Positions 1 to 6,440 of a stretch of 15,006 nt of DNA are shown here, one piece after another. The translations under genes and the position numbers were made by a program. Source of the DNA: an uncultured Faecalibacterium sp. (GTDB taxonomy: Bacteria > Bacillota > Clostridia > Oscillospirales > Ruminococcaceae); the NCBI GenBank assembly GCA_934561115.1, contig CAKTFS010000032.1, forward strand, positions 1 through 15,006, read 5' to 3'. How positions within the stretch are numbered: position 1 is the stretch's first letter; each line of letters opens with the position of its first letter. The notes below the pieces were generated by a model. The model ran no database searches and was not told where the DNA came from. It saw nothing but the letters and a program-made list of their open reading frames with translations.

Positions 1-617
1 TCGGCTACGTTCACGGCGTGGTCGCCGATGCGCTCCAGATACTTGATGACCATCAGAAGATCCAGCGCGGCGTCCACCTTGGCGGGGTCGGCGGCGATCT
101 CCTGTGCCAGCGTGTGCTTGATGGCGTTGAAGTCGTAGTCCACAGCATCGTCTGCGGCAATGACGCGGCGGGCGGCAACTTCGTCCTCGGCGGTCAGGGC
201 ATCCATGGCATCTATGATCATCTGGTAGGCCTTGCGTCCCATGGCGATGGCCTGACTGACGGCGGGGTCGCCCTCCTTGCGCACGGTGACAAGATGCGGG
301 ATGATCTCCGCAATATCCGAGGCGTGGTCGCCCATGCGCTCGATATCGGTGACCACCTTCATGGCGGTGGAAATGTGGCGCAGGTCGCCCGCTACAGGCT
401 GCTGGCGCAGCAGCAACGTCATGCAGCGGTGCTCGATGTCCCGCTCCATGTTGTTGATGCGGTCATCCCCCTGCACGATCTTCTGGGCGGCTACGGTGTC
501 GGCGGTGCACAGCGCTTCCAGCGCGTTCTCCACGGCTTCGGCGGCGTTCTGCCCCATCTCCACCAGTGCGGTCCTGAGGGCTTCCAGATCGCTGTCGTAT
601 TGTTTGCGAATGCTCAT
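1..617 (-). CDS. phoU: Phosphate transport system regulatory protein PhoU (3' end outside window)
   Basis: PhoU is a cytoplasmic helical-bundle protein that links the Pst transporter to the phosphate-responsive two-component system and restrains phosphate uptake. The frame starts at an ATG at 617 behind a GGGAGGAAC ribosome site and stays open to the left edge. About 205 residues are visible, nearly the 215-220 residues usual for the family. Both PhoU repeats are recognisable: residues near 85-100 read VVTDIERMGDHASDIA, and the last visible residues read YLERIGDHAVNVA. The ERxGDHA signatures carry the conserved acidic metal-binding residues. The gene lies 19 bp after the pstB stop and is the last visible gene of the pst operon. 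Identification is secure; only the extreme C-terminus is unseen. Confidence 0.96.
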   Translation of the reverse strand, partial: MSIRKQYDSDLEALRTALVEMGQNAAEAVENALEALCTADTVAAQKIVQGDDRINNMERDIEHRCMTLLLRQQPVAGDLRHISTAMKVVTDIERMGDHASDIAEIIPHLVTVRKEGDPAVSQAIAMGRKAYQMIIDAMDALTAEDEVAARRVIAADDAVDYDFNAIKHTLAQEIAADPAKVDAALDLLMVIKYLERIGDHAVNVA

Positions 618-636
618 TGCTTTGTTCCTCCCTGCA

Positions 637-1404
637 TTAACCGAACCGGCCGGAGATGTAGTCCTCGGTGCGCTTGTCCCGGGGCGTGCTGAAGATCTGG
701 TTCGTGGGGCCCACTTCCACCAGTTCCCCCAGCAGGAAGAAGGCGGTGCGGTCGCTGATACGGGCAGCCTGCTGCATGTTGTGGGTGACGATGACCACGG
801 TGTAGTTCTTTTTCAGCTCGCTCATCAGCTCTTCCACCTTCATGGTAGAGCCGGGGTCCAGTGCGCTGGTGGGCTCGTCCATCAGCAGCACCTCGGGCTT
901 GACCGCCAGGGCGCGGGCGATGCAAAGACGCTGCTGCTGCCCGCCGGAAAGGCCAAGGGCGCTCTTTTTCAGGCGGTCCTTCACCTCGTCCCACAGGGCG
1001 GCACCACGCAGCGAGCTTTCCACCAGCTCGTCCAGCTCGGCCTTATTGCGCACGCCGTGCAGCTTGGGGCCGTAGGTGATGTTGTCGTAGATGCTCATGG
1101 GGAAGGGGTTTGCCTTCTGGAACACCATGCCCACGCGGCGGCGCAGGTCGGTCAGCTCCATCTCGCGGGCAAAGATGTCCTCGCCCTTCAGCCGTACATC
1201 GCCCTCGATGCGCACGCCCGGCACAAGGTCGTTCATACGGTTGAGGGTCTTTAAAAAGGTGGACTTGCCGCAGCCGGAGGGGCCGATGAGTGCGGTGATC
1301 TCCCGCTCGCCCACGTCCAGCGAAATGCTCTTCAGCGCCTTGAAGTCGCCGTACCAGAGGTTCAGATCCTTTGCCGATATCACCGGCACATTCGTGTTTT
1401 CCAT
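637..1404 (-). CDS. pstB: Phosphate ABC transporter, ATP-binding protein PstB
   Basis: PstB is the ATPase that drives phosphate import through PstC-PstA at the inner face of the membrane. From the ATG at 1404 the protein has 255 residues, close to the 257 of E. coli PstB. It shows Walker [10 protein letters not shown] (41-49), a Q-loop in [15 protein letters not shown] (94-108), the ABC signature LSGGQQQR (152-159), Walker B VLLMDEP (172-178) and the switch histidine in VVIVTHN. Family-typical are [19 protein letters not shown] and NPFPMSI. The frame is open upstream to about 1500, but that part is the dispersed repeat in the gap. The ATG at 1404 has GAGG about seven bases upstream and gives the family length, so it is preferred over ATG 1416. 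Confidence 0.97.
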   Translation of the reverse strand: MENTNVPVISAKDLNLWYGDFKALKSISLDVGEREITALIGPSGCGKSTFLKTLNRMNDLVPGVRIEGDVRLKGEDIFAREMELTDLRRRVGMVFQKANPFPMSIYDNITYGPKLHGVRNKAELDELVESSLRGAALWDEVKDRLKKSALGLSGGQQQRLCIARALAVKPEVLLMDEPTSALDPGSTMKVEELMSELKKNYTVVIVTHNMQQAARISDRTAFFLLGELVEVGPTNQIFSTPRDKRTEDYISGRFG

Positions 1405-1435
1405 AGAGTACCTCATGTTTAAAAACTTCTCAAAT

Positions 1436-1549
1436 CTCCATCCGTGAAAAGGCGTTTGGAGCGGCCCGCAGGCCGCGACAAACGCGAATATCAAAATCAC
1501 TTTCCGCTGAAGATGGCCAGAGCGTAAGCGGAGGCCATTTTTAATCGTC
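1436..1549 (+). repeat. Dispersed 114-nt structured repeat, copy A (in the pstA-pstB gap)
   Basis: This stretch shares a conserved layout with 13399-13512. In order it has CTCC (1436-1439), four bases, GTGAAAAGG (1444-1452), then a hairpin: 7-bp stem GCGTTTG/CAAACGC (1452-1458 with 1479-1485), a GA/GA internal mismatch, 6-bp stem GCGGCC/GGCCGC and a CGCA loop (1467-1470). A 15-nt A/T-rich spacer follows, then TTTCCGCTGA (1501-1510). The 3' module can form an H-type pseudoknot: TCCGCT (1503-1508) with AGCGGA (1527-1532), and ATGGCC (1513-1518) with GGCCAT (1533-1538), the two 3' arms being directly adjacent. It ends in TTTTAATCGTC. The strand given is the one on which the two copies align; the transcribed pst strand is the opposite one. 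No coding potential is evident. Confidence 0.8.
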
Positions 1550-1566
1550 CAGCGGGCTGAGAGGTT

Positions 1567-2424
1567 TTACTGCTTCTGTTTCAGTTTTGTTTTAGCCAGA
1601 CGTGCTGCCAGATTGATCAGCAGCACCAGCACCAGCAGCACTGCGCCGATGCCCCATGCGGAGGTGAAATCGCCGTCCTCAAAGGCGCGCAGATACAGCA
1701 GCACCGACAGGGTGGCACCGTTGGAGGTGTAGGCCTTGAACACGCTCTTGGCGATCACTTCCGCCGCACCGGCGGTGAACAGCAGCGCGGCGCTTTCGCC
1801 CACGATGCGGCCTACCGCCAGAATGCAGCCGGTGACGATGCCGTCGATGCTGCAGGGCAGCACGATGGTGCGGATGATGTGCCACTTGCCCGCACCCAGA
1901 CCCATGGCACCCTCACGGTAGCCCTGCGGCACCGTTTTCAGGGATTCCTGCGTGGTGCGGATGATGGTGGGCAGGTTCATCACCACCAGCGTCAGGCTGC
2001 CGGACAGCAGACAGGTCTGGAAGCCCAGCGCCTGACTGAACACCAGCATACCTACCAGACCGTAGATGATGCTGGGGATACCGGCCAGCGTTTCGTTGGT
2101 GAACTCGATGATCTCGATGAGCCGCCGGTTGGAGGCGTATTCGGTCAGGTAGACCGCCGCACCTACGCCCAGCGGCAATACGATGAGTAATGTCAGCAGG
2201 ATGACATACAAAGTGTTGAGGATGGCGGGCAGGATGCCGTCGGTCTTTTTCAGCACACTGGCGGTGGTGGAAAGGAACTTCCAGCTGATGTGGGGGATGC
2301 CCCGCACCAGCACCAAGCCGATGATACCGGCCACCAGCACCATCACCAGCACGGCGCTGGCCCAGACCAGCACGGTCATTACCCGGTTCCATGCCCGGCG
2401 GGAGGGCGAAAAGCCGTTATTCAT
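1567..2424 (-). CDS. pstA: Phosphate ABC transporter, permease PstA
   Basis: PstA is one of the two membrane subunits that form the phosphate channel with PstC. The protein has 285 residues with about six hydrophobic membrane segments; the first spans roughly residues 16-40. The Pst permease hallmark LAGIPSIIYGLVG is at 113-125. The cytoplasmic EAA-type loop that docks on PstB is at about 170-185 (YREGAMGLGAGKWH). The ATG at 2424 has GGGAGG upstream and overlaps the end of pstC by 8 bp, which indicates translational coupling. A 162-bp gap separates it from pstB and contains a dispersed repeat, an unusual interruption of this operon. Confidence 0.96.
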   Translation of the reverse strand: MNNGFSPSRRAWNRVMTVLVWASAVLVMVLVAGIIGLVLVRGIPHISWKFLSTTASVLKKTDGILPAILNTLYVILLTLLIVLPLGVGAAVYLTEYASNRRLIEIIEFTNETLAGIPSIIYGLVGMLVFSQALGFQTCLLSGSLTLVVMNLPTIIRTTQESLKTVPQGYREGAMGLGAGKWHIIRTIVLPCSIDGIVTGCILAVGRIVGESAALLFTAGAAEVIAKSVFKAYTSNGATLSVLLYLRAFEDGDFTSAWGIGAVLLVLVLLINLAARLAKTKLKQKQ

Positions 2425-3331
2425 CGCGGTTGCCTCCCTTCAGTACCACATTCAGCACAACGTTGATAAGCATGATGAACACGAACAGCACCAGTGCGAT
2501 GCTGAACAGTGCCTGCCGCTGCAAGCCGCCGGCGTAGCTCATTTCCTTGGCGATGGCGGTGGTCAGCAGGGTGACGCTGCGGAACAGGCTGTCCGGCATA
2601 TTGGGGCTGTTGCCCGCCACCATCATCACGGCCATCGCCTCGCCGATGGCGCGGCCGATGCCCAGCACAACGCCTGCGGCAATGCCGCTTTTGACTGCCG
2701 GGATGCTGATCTTGAACCATGTTTCGGTGTCGGTAGCGCCCAGCGCCAGACTGCCCTGCTCATACTCCGGCGGCACGGCGTTGAGCGCCGTCACCGACAC
2801 GGACACGATGCTGGGCAGGATCATGATGGAAAGCACCACGATGGCGCTGAGCAGGCAGGCACCGGAGGCCTTGCCGAAGGCTTTTGCCACGGCGGGCACC
2901 AGCACCTGCATACCCAAAAGGCCGAACACCACGCTGGGGATGCCGGACAGCAGCTCGATGGCGGTAACCACCACGGTGCGCAGCTTGGGGTCTGCAGCCT
3001 TGGAGAGGAACACTGCCGTCAGCAGGCCAATGGGCACACCGATGATGGTAGCGCCCAGCGTGCCGTAGACACTGGACAGGATGAAGGGCAGGATGCCGAA
3101 CAGCGGCTCTGCCGCGGTGGACGCCCATTTGGTGCCGAACAGGAACCTGAACAGGCCGATTTTATGGATAGCCGGCACGCCGGAGACCACCATGTACACC
3201 GAGATGAGCACCACACAGCACACCGCCAGCATTCCGCACAGGAAAAACAGGAAGTTCATGATAGCTTCCAGCCAGTCGGCGGGGGTGCGGGGCAGGCGCA
3301 TCCGGCGCAGAGAAGAGGTTGTATTTTTCAT
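2417..3331 (-). CDS. pstC: Phosphate ABC transporter, permease PstC
   Basis: PstC is the partner permease of PstA in phosphate import. It has 304 residues and about six membrane segments, the first at roughly 21-50. The family motif IELLSGIPSVVFGLLG is at 125-140 and the EAA loop (EYEQGSLALGATDTETW) at about 189-205. The start ATG at 3331 has AGGA eight bases upstream. Its order after pstS and its overlap with pstA are canonical. Transcription from pstS must pass a structured element and an intrinsic terminator in the 314-bp gap upstream, so pstC is probably expressed less than pstS. Confidence 0.96.
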   Translation of the reverse strand: MKNTTSSLRRMRLPRTPADWLEAIMNFLFFLCGMLAVCCVVLISVYMVVSGVPAIHKIGLFRFLFGTKWASTAAEPLFGILPFILSSVYGTLGATIIGVPIGLLTAVFLSKAADPKLRTVVVTAIELLSGIPSVVFGLLGMQVLVPAVAKAFGKASGACLLSAIVVLSIMILPSIVSVSVTALNAVPPEYEQGSLALGATDTETWFKISIPAVKSGIAAGVVLGIGRAIGEAMAVMMVAGNSPNMPDSLFRSVTLLTTAIAKEMSYAGGLQRQALFSIALVLFVFIMLINVVLNVVLKGGNRDE

Positions 3332-3342
3332 AACGTGATCCT

Positions 3343-3388
3343 ATAAAAAGCCGCACCAGCCCAGCCTTTTAGGGCAGGCCGACGCGGC
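3343..3388 (-). terminator. Intercistronic intrinsic terminator between pstS and pstC
   Basis: Read on the minus strand, an outer stem GCCGC/GCGGC (3384-3388 with 3350-3354) closes an inner stem of CC-T-GCCC against GGGC-T-GG, followed at once by TTTTTAT. It sits 12 bp before the pstC start codon. A partly leaky terminator here would favour the substrate-binding protein PstS over the membrane subunits, a common arrangement for ABC importers. The stem has internal mismatches, so readthrough is expected. Confidence 0.65.
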
Positions 3389-3413
3389 AGTTCTCTTGTT
3401 CAGATGCGGGGCA

Positions 3414-3639
3414 GGCGGTTCACCGGGGAGCTTTCCCCGCGAAATAACGGGTTGCGGCACCCAGCAGTTGCTTCGCTTTCGCTTGCATCTTGCTGGCCGC
3501 GGCCCCAACAGCAGCTCCTTGTTTCCGCCACTGGCGGCAGTCGCTGCTGTTGCAGGGCTTCCAGCTCCCGCCCTATTGCCTGCGGCAACAGGGTCCCACC
3601 CTCGGATCATTCGCTGGGGAAACTCCCCGGCAAACCACC
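3414..3639 (-). other. Highly structured 226-nt intercistronic element between pstS and pstC
   Basis: This element and the terminator nearer pstC fill the gene-free gap 3332-3645. Read as minus-strand RNA, the ends pair in a stem of about 29 bp (3639-3610 with 3414-3443), with two single-base bulges (3431, 3615) and three G-U wobbles. Inside are a 10-bp stem with a three-base loop (CCCTGTTGCC with GGCAATAGGG, 3593-3571), a perfect 10-bp stem CAACAGCAGC/GCTGCTGTTG (3552-3543 with 3515-3506) enclosing a CCGCC-AGT-GGCGG hairpin (3537-3525), and a GGCCGCGGCC palindrome near 3500. The mismatched positions in these stems are wobbles only on the minus strand, which argues for function in the pst mRNA. 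Short open frames here have no upstream ribosome site or family resemblance. A MITE with terminal inverted repeats is the alternative. Confidence 0.7.
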
Positions 3640-3645
3640 CGGTAA

Positions 3646-4539
3646 TTACTCGTTCACGGGCACAGCGCCTGCGGTGCGGATGAGGTCGGCAGCGTCCTTG
3701 CTGGTGGCAAAGTCCACAAAGGCCTGTGCCTGCTCAGACAGGGTGACGCTCTTGTTGGTGACAAACACGAAGGGACGCTGGATCTTGTAGGTGCCGTCCT
3801 TGACGGTGTCTTCGCTGCACTCCACACCCTCCACGGTGACCATGGCAACGGTGTCGCCCACAGCGGACAGAGAAGCGTAGCCGACCGCCAGCGGGTTTGC
3901 CTCCACAGCGCTGATGACAGCGCCGGTAGCGGTCAGCTCCTGTGCGTACTTGCAGCTGTCCTTCACGTCCACGATGCTCTCAAAGCCATCGCGGGTGCCG
4001 GAACCGGCCTCACGGCCCACCAGAACGATCTCGCCATCATCGCCGCCGACATCCTTCCAGTTGGTGATCTCGCCGGTGAACATCTTCTTGAGCTGCTCCA
4101 CGGACAGGTCAGCAACCTTGCTGTCCTTGTTCACAACGATGGCGATGCCGTCCAGCGCCACGGTGGTGCCGTCCACATCGTTCTTCTCGTCGTCCTTCAG
4201 GGCGCGGGAGGACAGGCCGATGTCCAGCGTCTTATCGGTAGCGCCGGTGATGCCTGCGCCGGAACCGGTGGGGTCGTAGCTGACGGTGACGCCCGGCTCG
4301 ACCTCGGCAAAGCCCTCGGTCAGGGCAGCGATGACGTTCTTCATGGAAGTGGAACCGCCGGTAGCAACATTGCCGCTCAGGGTGCCGGCTGCCTGCTCAG
4401 CGGCGGAAGAAGCGGTGGCGGAAGCAGAAGCAGCGGTGCTGGATGCAGAAGAAGCAGAACCGCCGCAGGCGGTCAGGGCAGCAGCCGCAGCAGCTGCACC
4501 GCAAACGGTCAGGAACGAACGACGAGAGATCTTTTTCAT
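3646..4539 (-). CDS. pstS: Phosphate-binding lipoprotein PstS
   Basis: PstS captures phosphate outside the membrane and delivers it to PstCA. The 297-residue protein begins with a twin-arginine type signal (SRRSFL, 5-10) and a hydrophobic stretch ending in lipobox LTAC, with lipidated Cys at 25. An Ala/Ser-rich linker runs to about 50. Phosphate-contact motifs of the family are visible: GGSTSM (61-66), GSGAGI (92-97), the SS of DIGLSSRAL (110-111) and REAGSGTRDGFE (176-187). The ATG at 4539 has GGAGG upstream with proper spacing. It is the first gene of pstSCAB-phoU. A short GC hairpin with five T residues lies just before its ribosome site and may attenuate expression. Confidence 0.96.
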   Translation of the reverse strand: MKKISRRSFLTVCGAAAAAAALTACGGSASSASSTAASASATASSAAEQAAGTLSGNVATGGSTSMKNVIAALTEGFAEVEPGVTVSYDPTGSGAGITGATDKTLDIGLSSRALKDDEKNDVDGTTVALDGIAIVVNKDSKVADLSVEQLKKMFTGEITNWKDVGGDDGEIVLVGREAGSGTRDGFESIVDVKDSCKYAQELTATGAVISAVEANPLAVGYASLSAVGDTVAMVTVEGVECSEDTVKDGTYKIQRPFVFVTNKSVTLSEQAQAFVDFATSKDAADLIRTAGAVPVNE

Positions 4540-4557
4540 GATAGATTTTCCTCCATT

Positions 4558-4579
4558 AAAAACCCGGGCTCCCGCCCGG
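4558..4579 (-). terminator. Terminator-like hairpin in the pstS leader
   Basis: On the minus strand CCGGGC (4579-4574), loop GGGA, GCCCGG (4569-4564), then G and TTTTT. It ends four bases before the pstS ribosome site. Because a much stronger terminator for the upstream genes already exists at 4724-4766, this one probably acts on pstS transcripts as an attenuator or shields the 5' end of the mRNA. The 6-bp stem is short. Confidence 0.5.
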
Positions 4580-4614
4580 CACTGTCTTTTTGTGTTTTCC
4601 TTGGGAACGGCCTT

Positions 4615-4670
4615 ATTCTACCGCTTTGCCGCCCTTGCTGCGACCATGGACGTGCAAAAAGTGCGTAAAA
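4615..4670 (-). promoter_or_regulatory. Possible pstS promoter region with direct repeats (tentative)
   Basis: On the minus strand a TAGAAT -10-like hexamer (4620-4615) has no good -35 at 17 bp. About 30 bp further upstream are two direct repeats with 11-bp period, TTTTACGCACT and TTTTGCACG (4670-4651). A -35-less promoter with 11-bp-spaced direct repeats is what activation by a PhoB/PhoP response regulator would look like, but the repeat-to--10 distance is longer than usual. This is weak evidence and an inference from context. Confidence 0.25.
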
Positions 4671-4723
4671 CTTTGTGCATACTGCCAGCCCCAATGTAAA
4701 GAACAGGTAATGCGGCACAAAAC

Positions 4724-4766
4724 AAAAAGCCGCCGGGCACTCCTGTTTCCAAGAGTGCCCGGCGGC
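4724..4766 (-). terminator. Strong intrinsic terminator of the lipoprotein pair
   Basis: On the minus strand a perfect 14-bp stem (GCCGCCGGGCACTC, 4766-4753, with 4742-4729), a 10-nt loop and a TTTTTG tract. It lies 16 bp after the stop of the 4782-5297 gene and isolates that transcript from pstS. Confidence 0.9.
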
Positions 4767-4781
4767 GGGGTGTATTCGGTT

Positions 4782-5297
4782 TTACTCTACGCGGCTGGTC
4801 ATGGTCTCGCCATTGTAGAAGAACACGATGGTCTTGCCCTTATACTTGATGCGCAGCTCGTAGGTGCCGTTCTCGCGGGACGGCAGCGTGGCGTTTTCAT
4901 GAGACGGCGGAATGCTGTTTTCAGTCTCCAGACAGAAATCGTACCGGCTGAACTCCTGATACTGCTTTGCGCCGACCTTCAGCCAGCTGGGGAGGAACAC
5001 CATCTTCTCCGGCTCACAGCCGTTCTCGGTAAAGATGCCGGTGATGTCCTTCCGGGGGATGGATACGTCCTCTCCGCTCTGGTTCCAGATGGCAAAGTAA
5101 GGCTTATACTGAACCTTTTTGCCTTCGCCGCCGGAAAGATCGGTTTTGGCGATCACATCGCACAGGAACGTCACACCCTCCACCTCCGCCTTGGGGTGGT
5201 TCAGATCCATGCTCGTCCCGCAGCCGGTCAAAGCCCCTGCGGCGGTCAGCACCAGTGCCCCGGCGCTGAGCTTGAGAAATGTTCTGCGGTCGATCAT
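4782..5297 (-). CDS. Predicted Tat-type lipoprotein, unknown function (171 aa)
   Basis: I do not recognise a family for the mature part. The N-terminus reads MIDRRTFLKL, a near-perfect twin-arginine motif (RRTFLK, 4-9), then a hydrophobic stretch and lipobox LTGC with Cys at 26, so export as a surface lipoprotein is predicted. The remaining 145 residues are mixed and likely beta-rich (for example YELRIKYKGKTIVFFYNG near the C-terminus), with no catalytic signature. The ATG at 5297 has a strong AGGAGGTG ribosome site eight bases upstream. It follows another lipoprotein of similar size by 53 bp and is followed by a strong terminator, so the two form an operon. A substrate- or cell-wall-binding role is possible but not shown. 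Confidence 0.85.
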   Translation of the reverse strand: MIDRRTFLKLSAGALVLTAAGALTGCGTSMDLNHPKAEVEGVTFLCDVIAKTDLSGGEGKKVQYKPYFAIWNQSGEDVSIPRKDITGIFTENGCEPEKMVFLPSWLKVGAKQYQEFSRYDFCLETENSIPPSHENATLPSRENGTYELRIKYKGKTIVFFYNGETMTSRVE

Positions 5298-5350
5298 AGC
5301 GGTGCACCTCCTGTATCGGGTATCTCCTCAGATAACTTTGTTCTGCGGTA

Positions 5351-5887
5351 TCAGACAGTCTGCTTTACAAAAGTCTTGGTCGTATAGTCCAGCTTGTAGC
5401 TCTCCGTGCGGTCAGTGCCCACGGTGAACACAACGTCTACCTTGCCGTTACGGATCGATTCGTACAGATCCTTATCAGTCATTTTAAAGATGACGTTACC
5501 CTGACGATACTCGCCGCCCTTGCTGAACGGCACCAGCCAGCTGTTTTTGGCAAACAGCGTATCGGTTGCGCCATCGCCCTTCATCATTTCCTGCTCTTTG
5601 CCATCAATGGTCAGCTTGAACATAAAACGCCCCGGCAGATTCGTCTCCTTGTCATACAGGCTCCGGACACGGACATTCATCTTAAATTCTGCCCACCACG
5701 GGGTAACATCGCTCAAAGAGCCTTCATGCGGATCGGTTGCCCAACTGTTGACTGCTGCAGTATATCCACCCAGATCAGTGCCATCGTCACCGCCACTGCA
5801 GCCGCCCAGCAGTCCGGTCATGGATACTGCCATTGCCACTGCGGCAGAAGTCTTTAAAAATGCACGACGATCCATTTTCATAGCCAT
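5351..5887 (-). CDS. Predicted Tat-type lipoprotein, unknown function (178 aa)
   Basis: The start is placed at ATG 5887 because GAGGAGGG lies eight bases upstream; a TTG further out falls inside that ribosome site. The protein begins MAMKMDRRAFLKTSA: twin-arginine motif RRAFLK (7-12), hydrophobic region, lipobox LGGC with Cys at 30, then a Gly/Asp-rich linker. The mature domain (about 45-178) contains GRFMFKLTIDGKEQ and ends DYTTKTFVKQTV. It looks beta-rich, with no recognised family or catalytic residues. It is the first gene of a two-gene unit with the 171-aa lipoprotein and has a promoter at 5924-5951. The shared signal type, size and strand suggest the two act together or are diverged paralogues. 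Confidence 0.85.
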   Translation of the reverse strand: MAMKMDRRAFLKTSAAVAMAVSMTGLLGGCSGGDDGTDLGGYTAAVNSWATDPHEGSLSDVTPWWAEFKMNVRVRSLYDKETNLPGRFMFKLTIDGKEQEMMKGDGATDTLFAKNSWLVPFSKGGEYRQGNVIFKMTDKDLYESIRNGKVDVVFTVGTDRTESYKLDYTTKTFVKQTV

Positions 5888-5923
5888 ACTATAAGCCCTC
5901 CTCAAAAGCTTTTTTACACCCTA

Positions 5924-5951
5924 AGAGTACCACATTTTACCACATTGTCAA
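5924..5951 (-). promoter_or_regulatory. Sigma-70-type promoter of the lipoprotein operon
   Basis: On the minus strand TTGACA (5951-5946), a 16-bp spacer and TACTCT (5929-5924), about 37 bp before the start codon. The spacer and -10 contain a direct repeat TGTGGTA-AAA-TGTGGTA with 10-bp period, which could be an operator on one face of the helix. Confidence 0.65.
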
Positions 5952-6037
5952 CTATCGGAATTTAGGTTTCACCATTTTATCGTTCCTTTATAATAGGAGG
6001 GGCGGCGGGCGCTGCCGTTCCGGAGCTGCGGCGGAAA

Positions 6038-6100
6038 TTTTTATTTTTTCAAATAAAATCAAAATTTGCTGTTGACAAAGGGCAGACGGTATGCTAAAAT
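6038..6100 (+). promoter_or_regulatory. tRNA operon promoter with A/T-rich upstream element
   Basis: TTGACA (6072-6077), a 17-bp spacer and TAAAAT (6095-6100) with an upstream TATGC extension. Directly upstream, 6038-6068 is almost pure A/T with phased A and T runs, like an UP element, as expected for a stable-RNA promoter. It lies 43 bp before tRNA-Glu. Confidence 0.85.
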
Positions 6101-6142
6101 AGCCAAGTCGGGTGCGAACACCTGATGCGAAAATGGTCGTAT

Positions 6143-6217
6143 GGCCCGTTGGTCAAGCGGTTAAGACAGAGGCCTCTCACGCCTTTAACATCGGTTCGAT
6201 TCCGGTACGGGTCACCA
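6143..6217 (+). tRNA. tRNA-Glu (CTC)
   Basis: A 75-nt cloverleaf. Acceptor arms GGCCCGT and ACGGGTC pair with one G-U; discriminator A and CCA are encoded. The anticodon stem GAGGC/GCCTT has one G-U and closes the loop CTCTCAC with anticodon CTC. The T loop is TTCGATT. This is the minor CTC isoacceptor, useful in a G+C-rich genome. Confidence 0.93.
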
Positions 6218-6229
6218 TTTTATAGTAGT

Positions 6230-6250
6230 AAAACGGCCACGCGCCGTTTT
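6230..6250 (+). terminator. Small hairpin between the two tRNAs
   Basis: AAAACGGC and GCCGTTTT form an 8-bp stem around CACGC, followed by ATATA. The T run is part of the stem, so it is a weak terminator at most. It could equally guide processing of the tRNA precursor. Confidence 0.35.
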
Positions 6251-6258
6251 ATATAGAT

Positions 6259-6335
6259 GCCTCTTTAGCTCAGTCGGTTAGAGCACCTGACTGTTAATCA
6301 GGGTGTCGCCTGTTCGAGTCAGGCAAGAGGCGCCA
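6259..6335 (+). tRNA. tRNA-Asn (GTT)
   Basis: A 77-nt cloverleaf with acceptor GCCTCTT/AAGAGGC, discriminator G and encoded CCA, D arm with AGCTCAGTCGGTTAGAGC, anticodon loop CTGTTAA with anticodon GTT, and T loop TTCGAGT. It has no separate promoter that I can see, so it is probably co-transcribed with tRNA-Glu. Confidence 0.97.
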
Positions 6336-6339
6336 GCAA

Positions 6340-6372
6340 AGCGATGGAAATTTTCCATCGCTTTTTTCTTTT
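6340..6372 (+). terminator. Intrinsic terminator of the tRNA operon
   Basis: A perfect 10-bp stem AGCGATGGAA/TTCCATCGCT with a three-base loop, followed by TTTTTTCTTTTTC. It begins five bases after tRNA-Asn. Confidence 0.9.
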
Positions 6373-6386
6373 TCCCGGCGGCCTTG

Positions 6387-6415
6387 TTGACAGCACCGCC
6401 CCGGGGGGCTATACT
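6387..6415 (+). promoter_or_regulatory. trpS promoter
   Basis: TTGACA (6387-6392), a 17-bp spacer and TATACT (6410-6415): an almost consensus vegetative promoter. It gives a leader of about 140 nt before trpS. No T-box sequence is visible in that leader. Confidence 0.82.
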
Positions 6416-6440
6416 TAGCATTATAATAAAGAATACGGAA

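Noticed and set aside
1436..1549. Intrinsic terminator on the plus strand (ATGGCC...GGCCATTTTT)
   Set aside because: No plus-strand gene ends there, and the same layout recurs at 13399-13512, so it is treated as part of the repeat.
2183..3346. A 387-codon plus-strand open frame opposite pstC
   Set aside because: It is antisense to an unambiguous PstC and is rich in His, Gln and Asp, as expected for a shadow frame.
3341..3683. Short open frames on both strands in the pstS-pstC gap
   Set aside because: Their sequence is dictated by the inverted repeats, they lack ribosome sites, and they overlap pstS or the terminator. The structured-RNA reading explains the stretch better.
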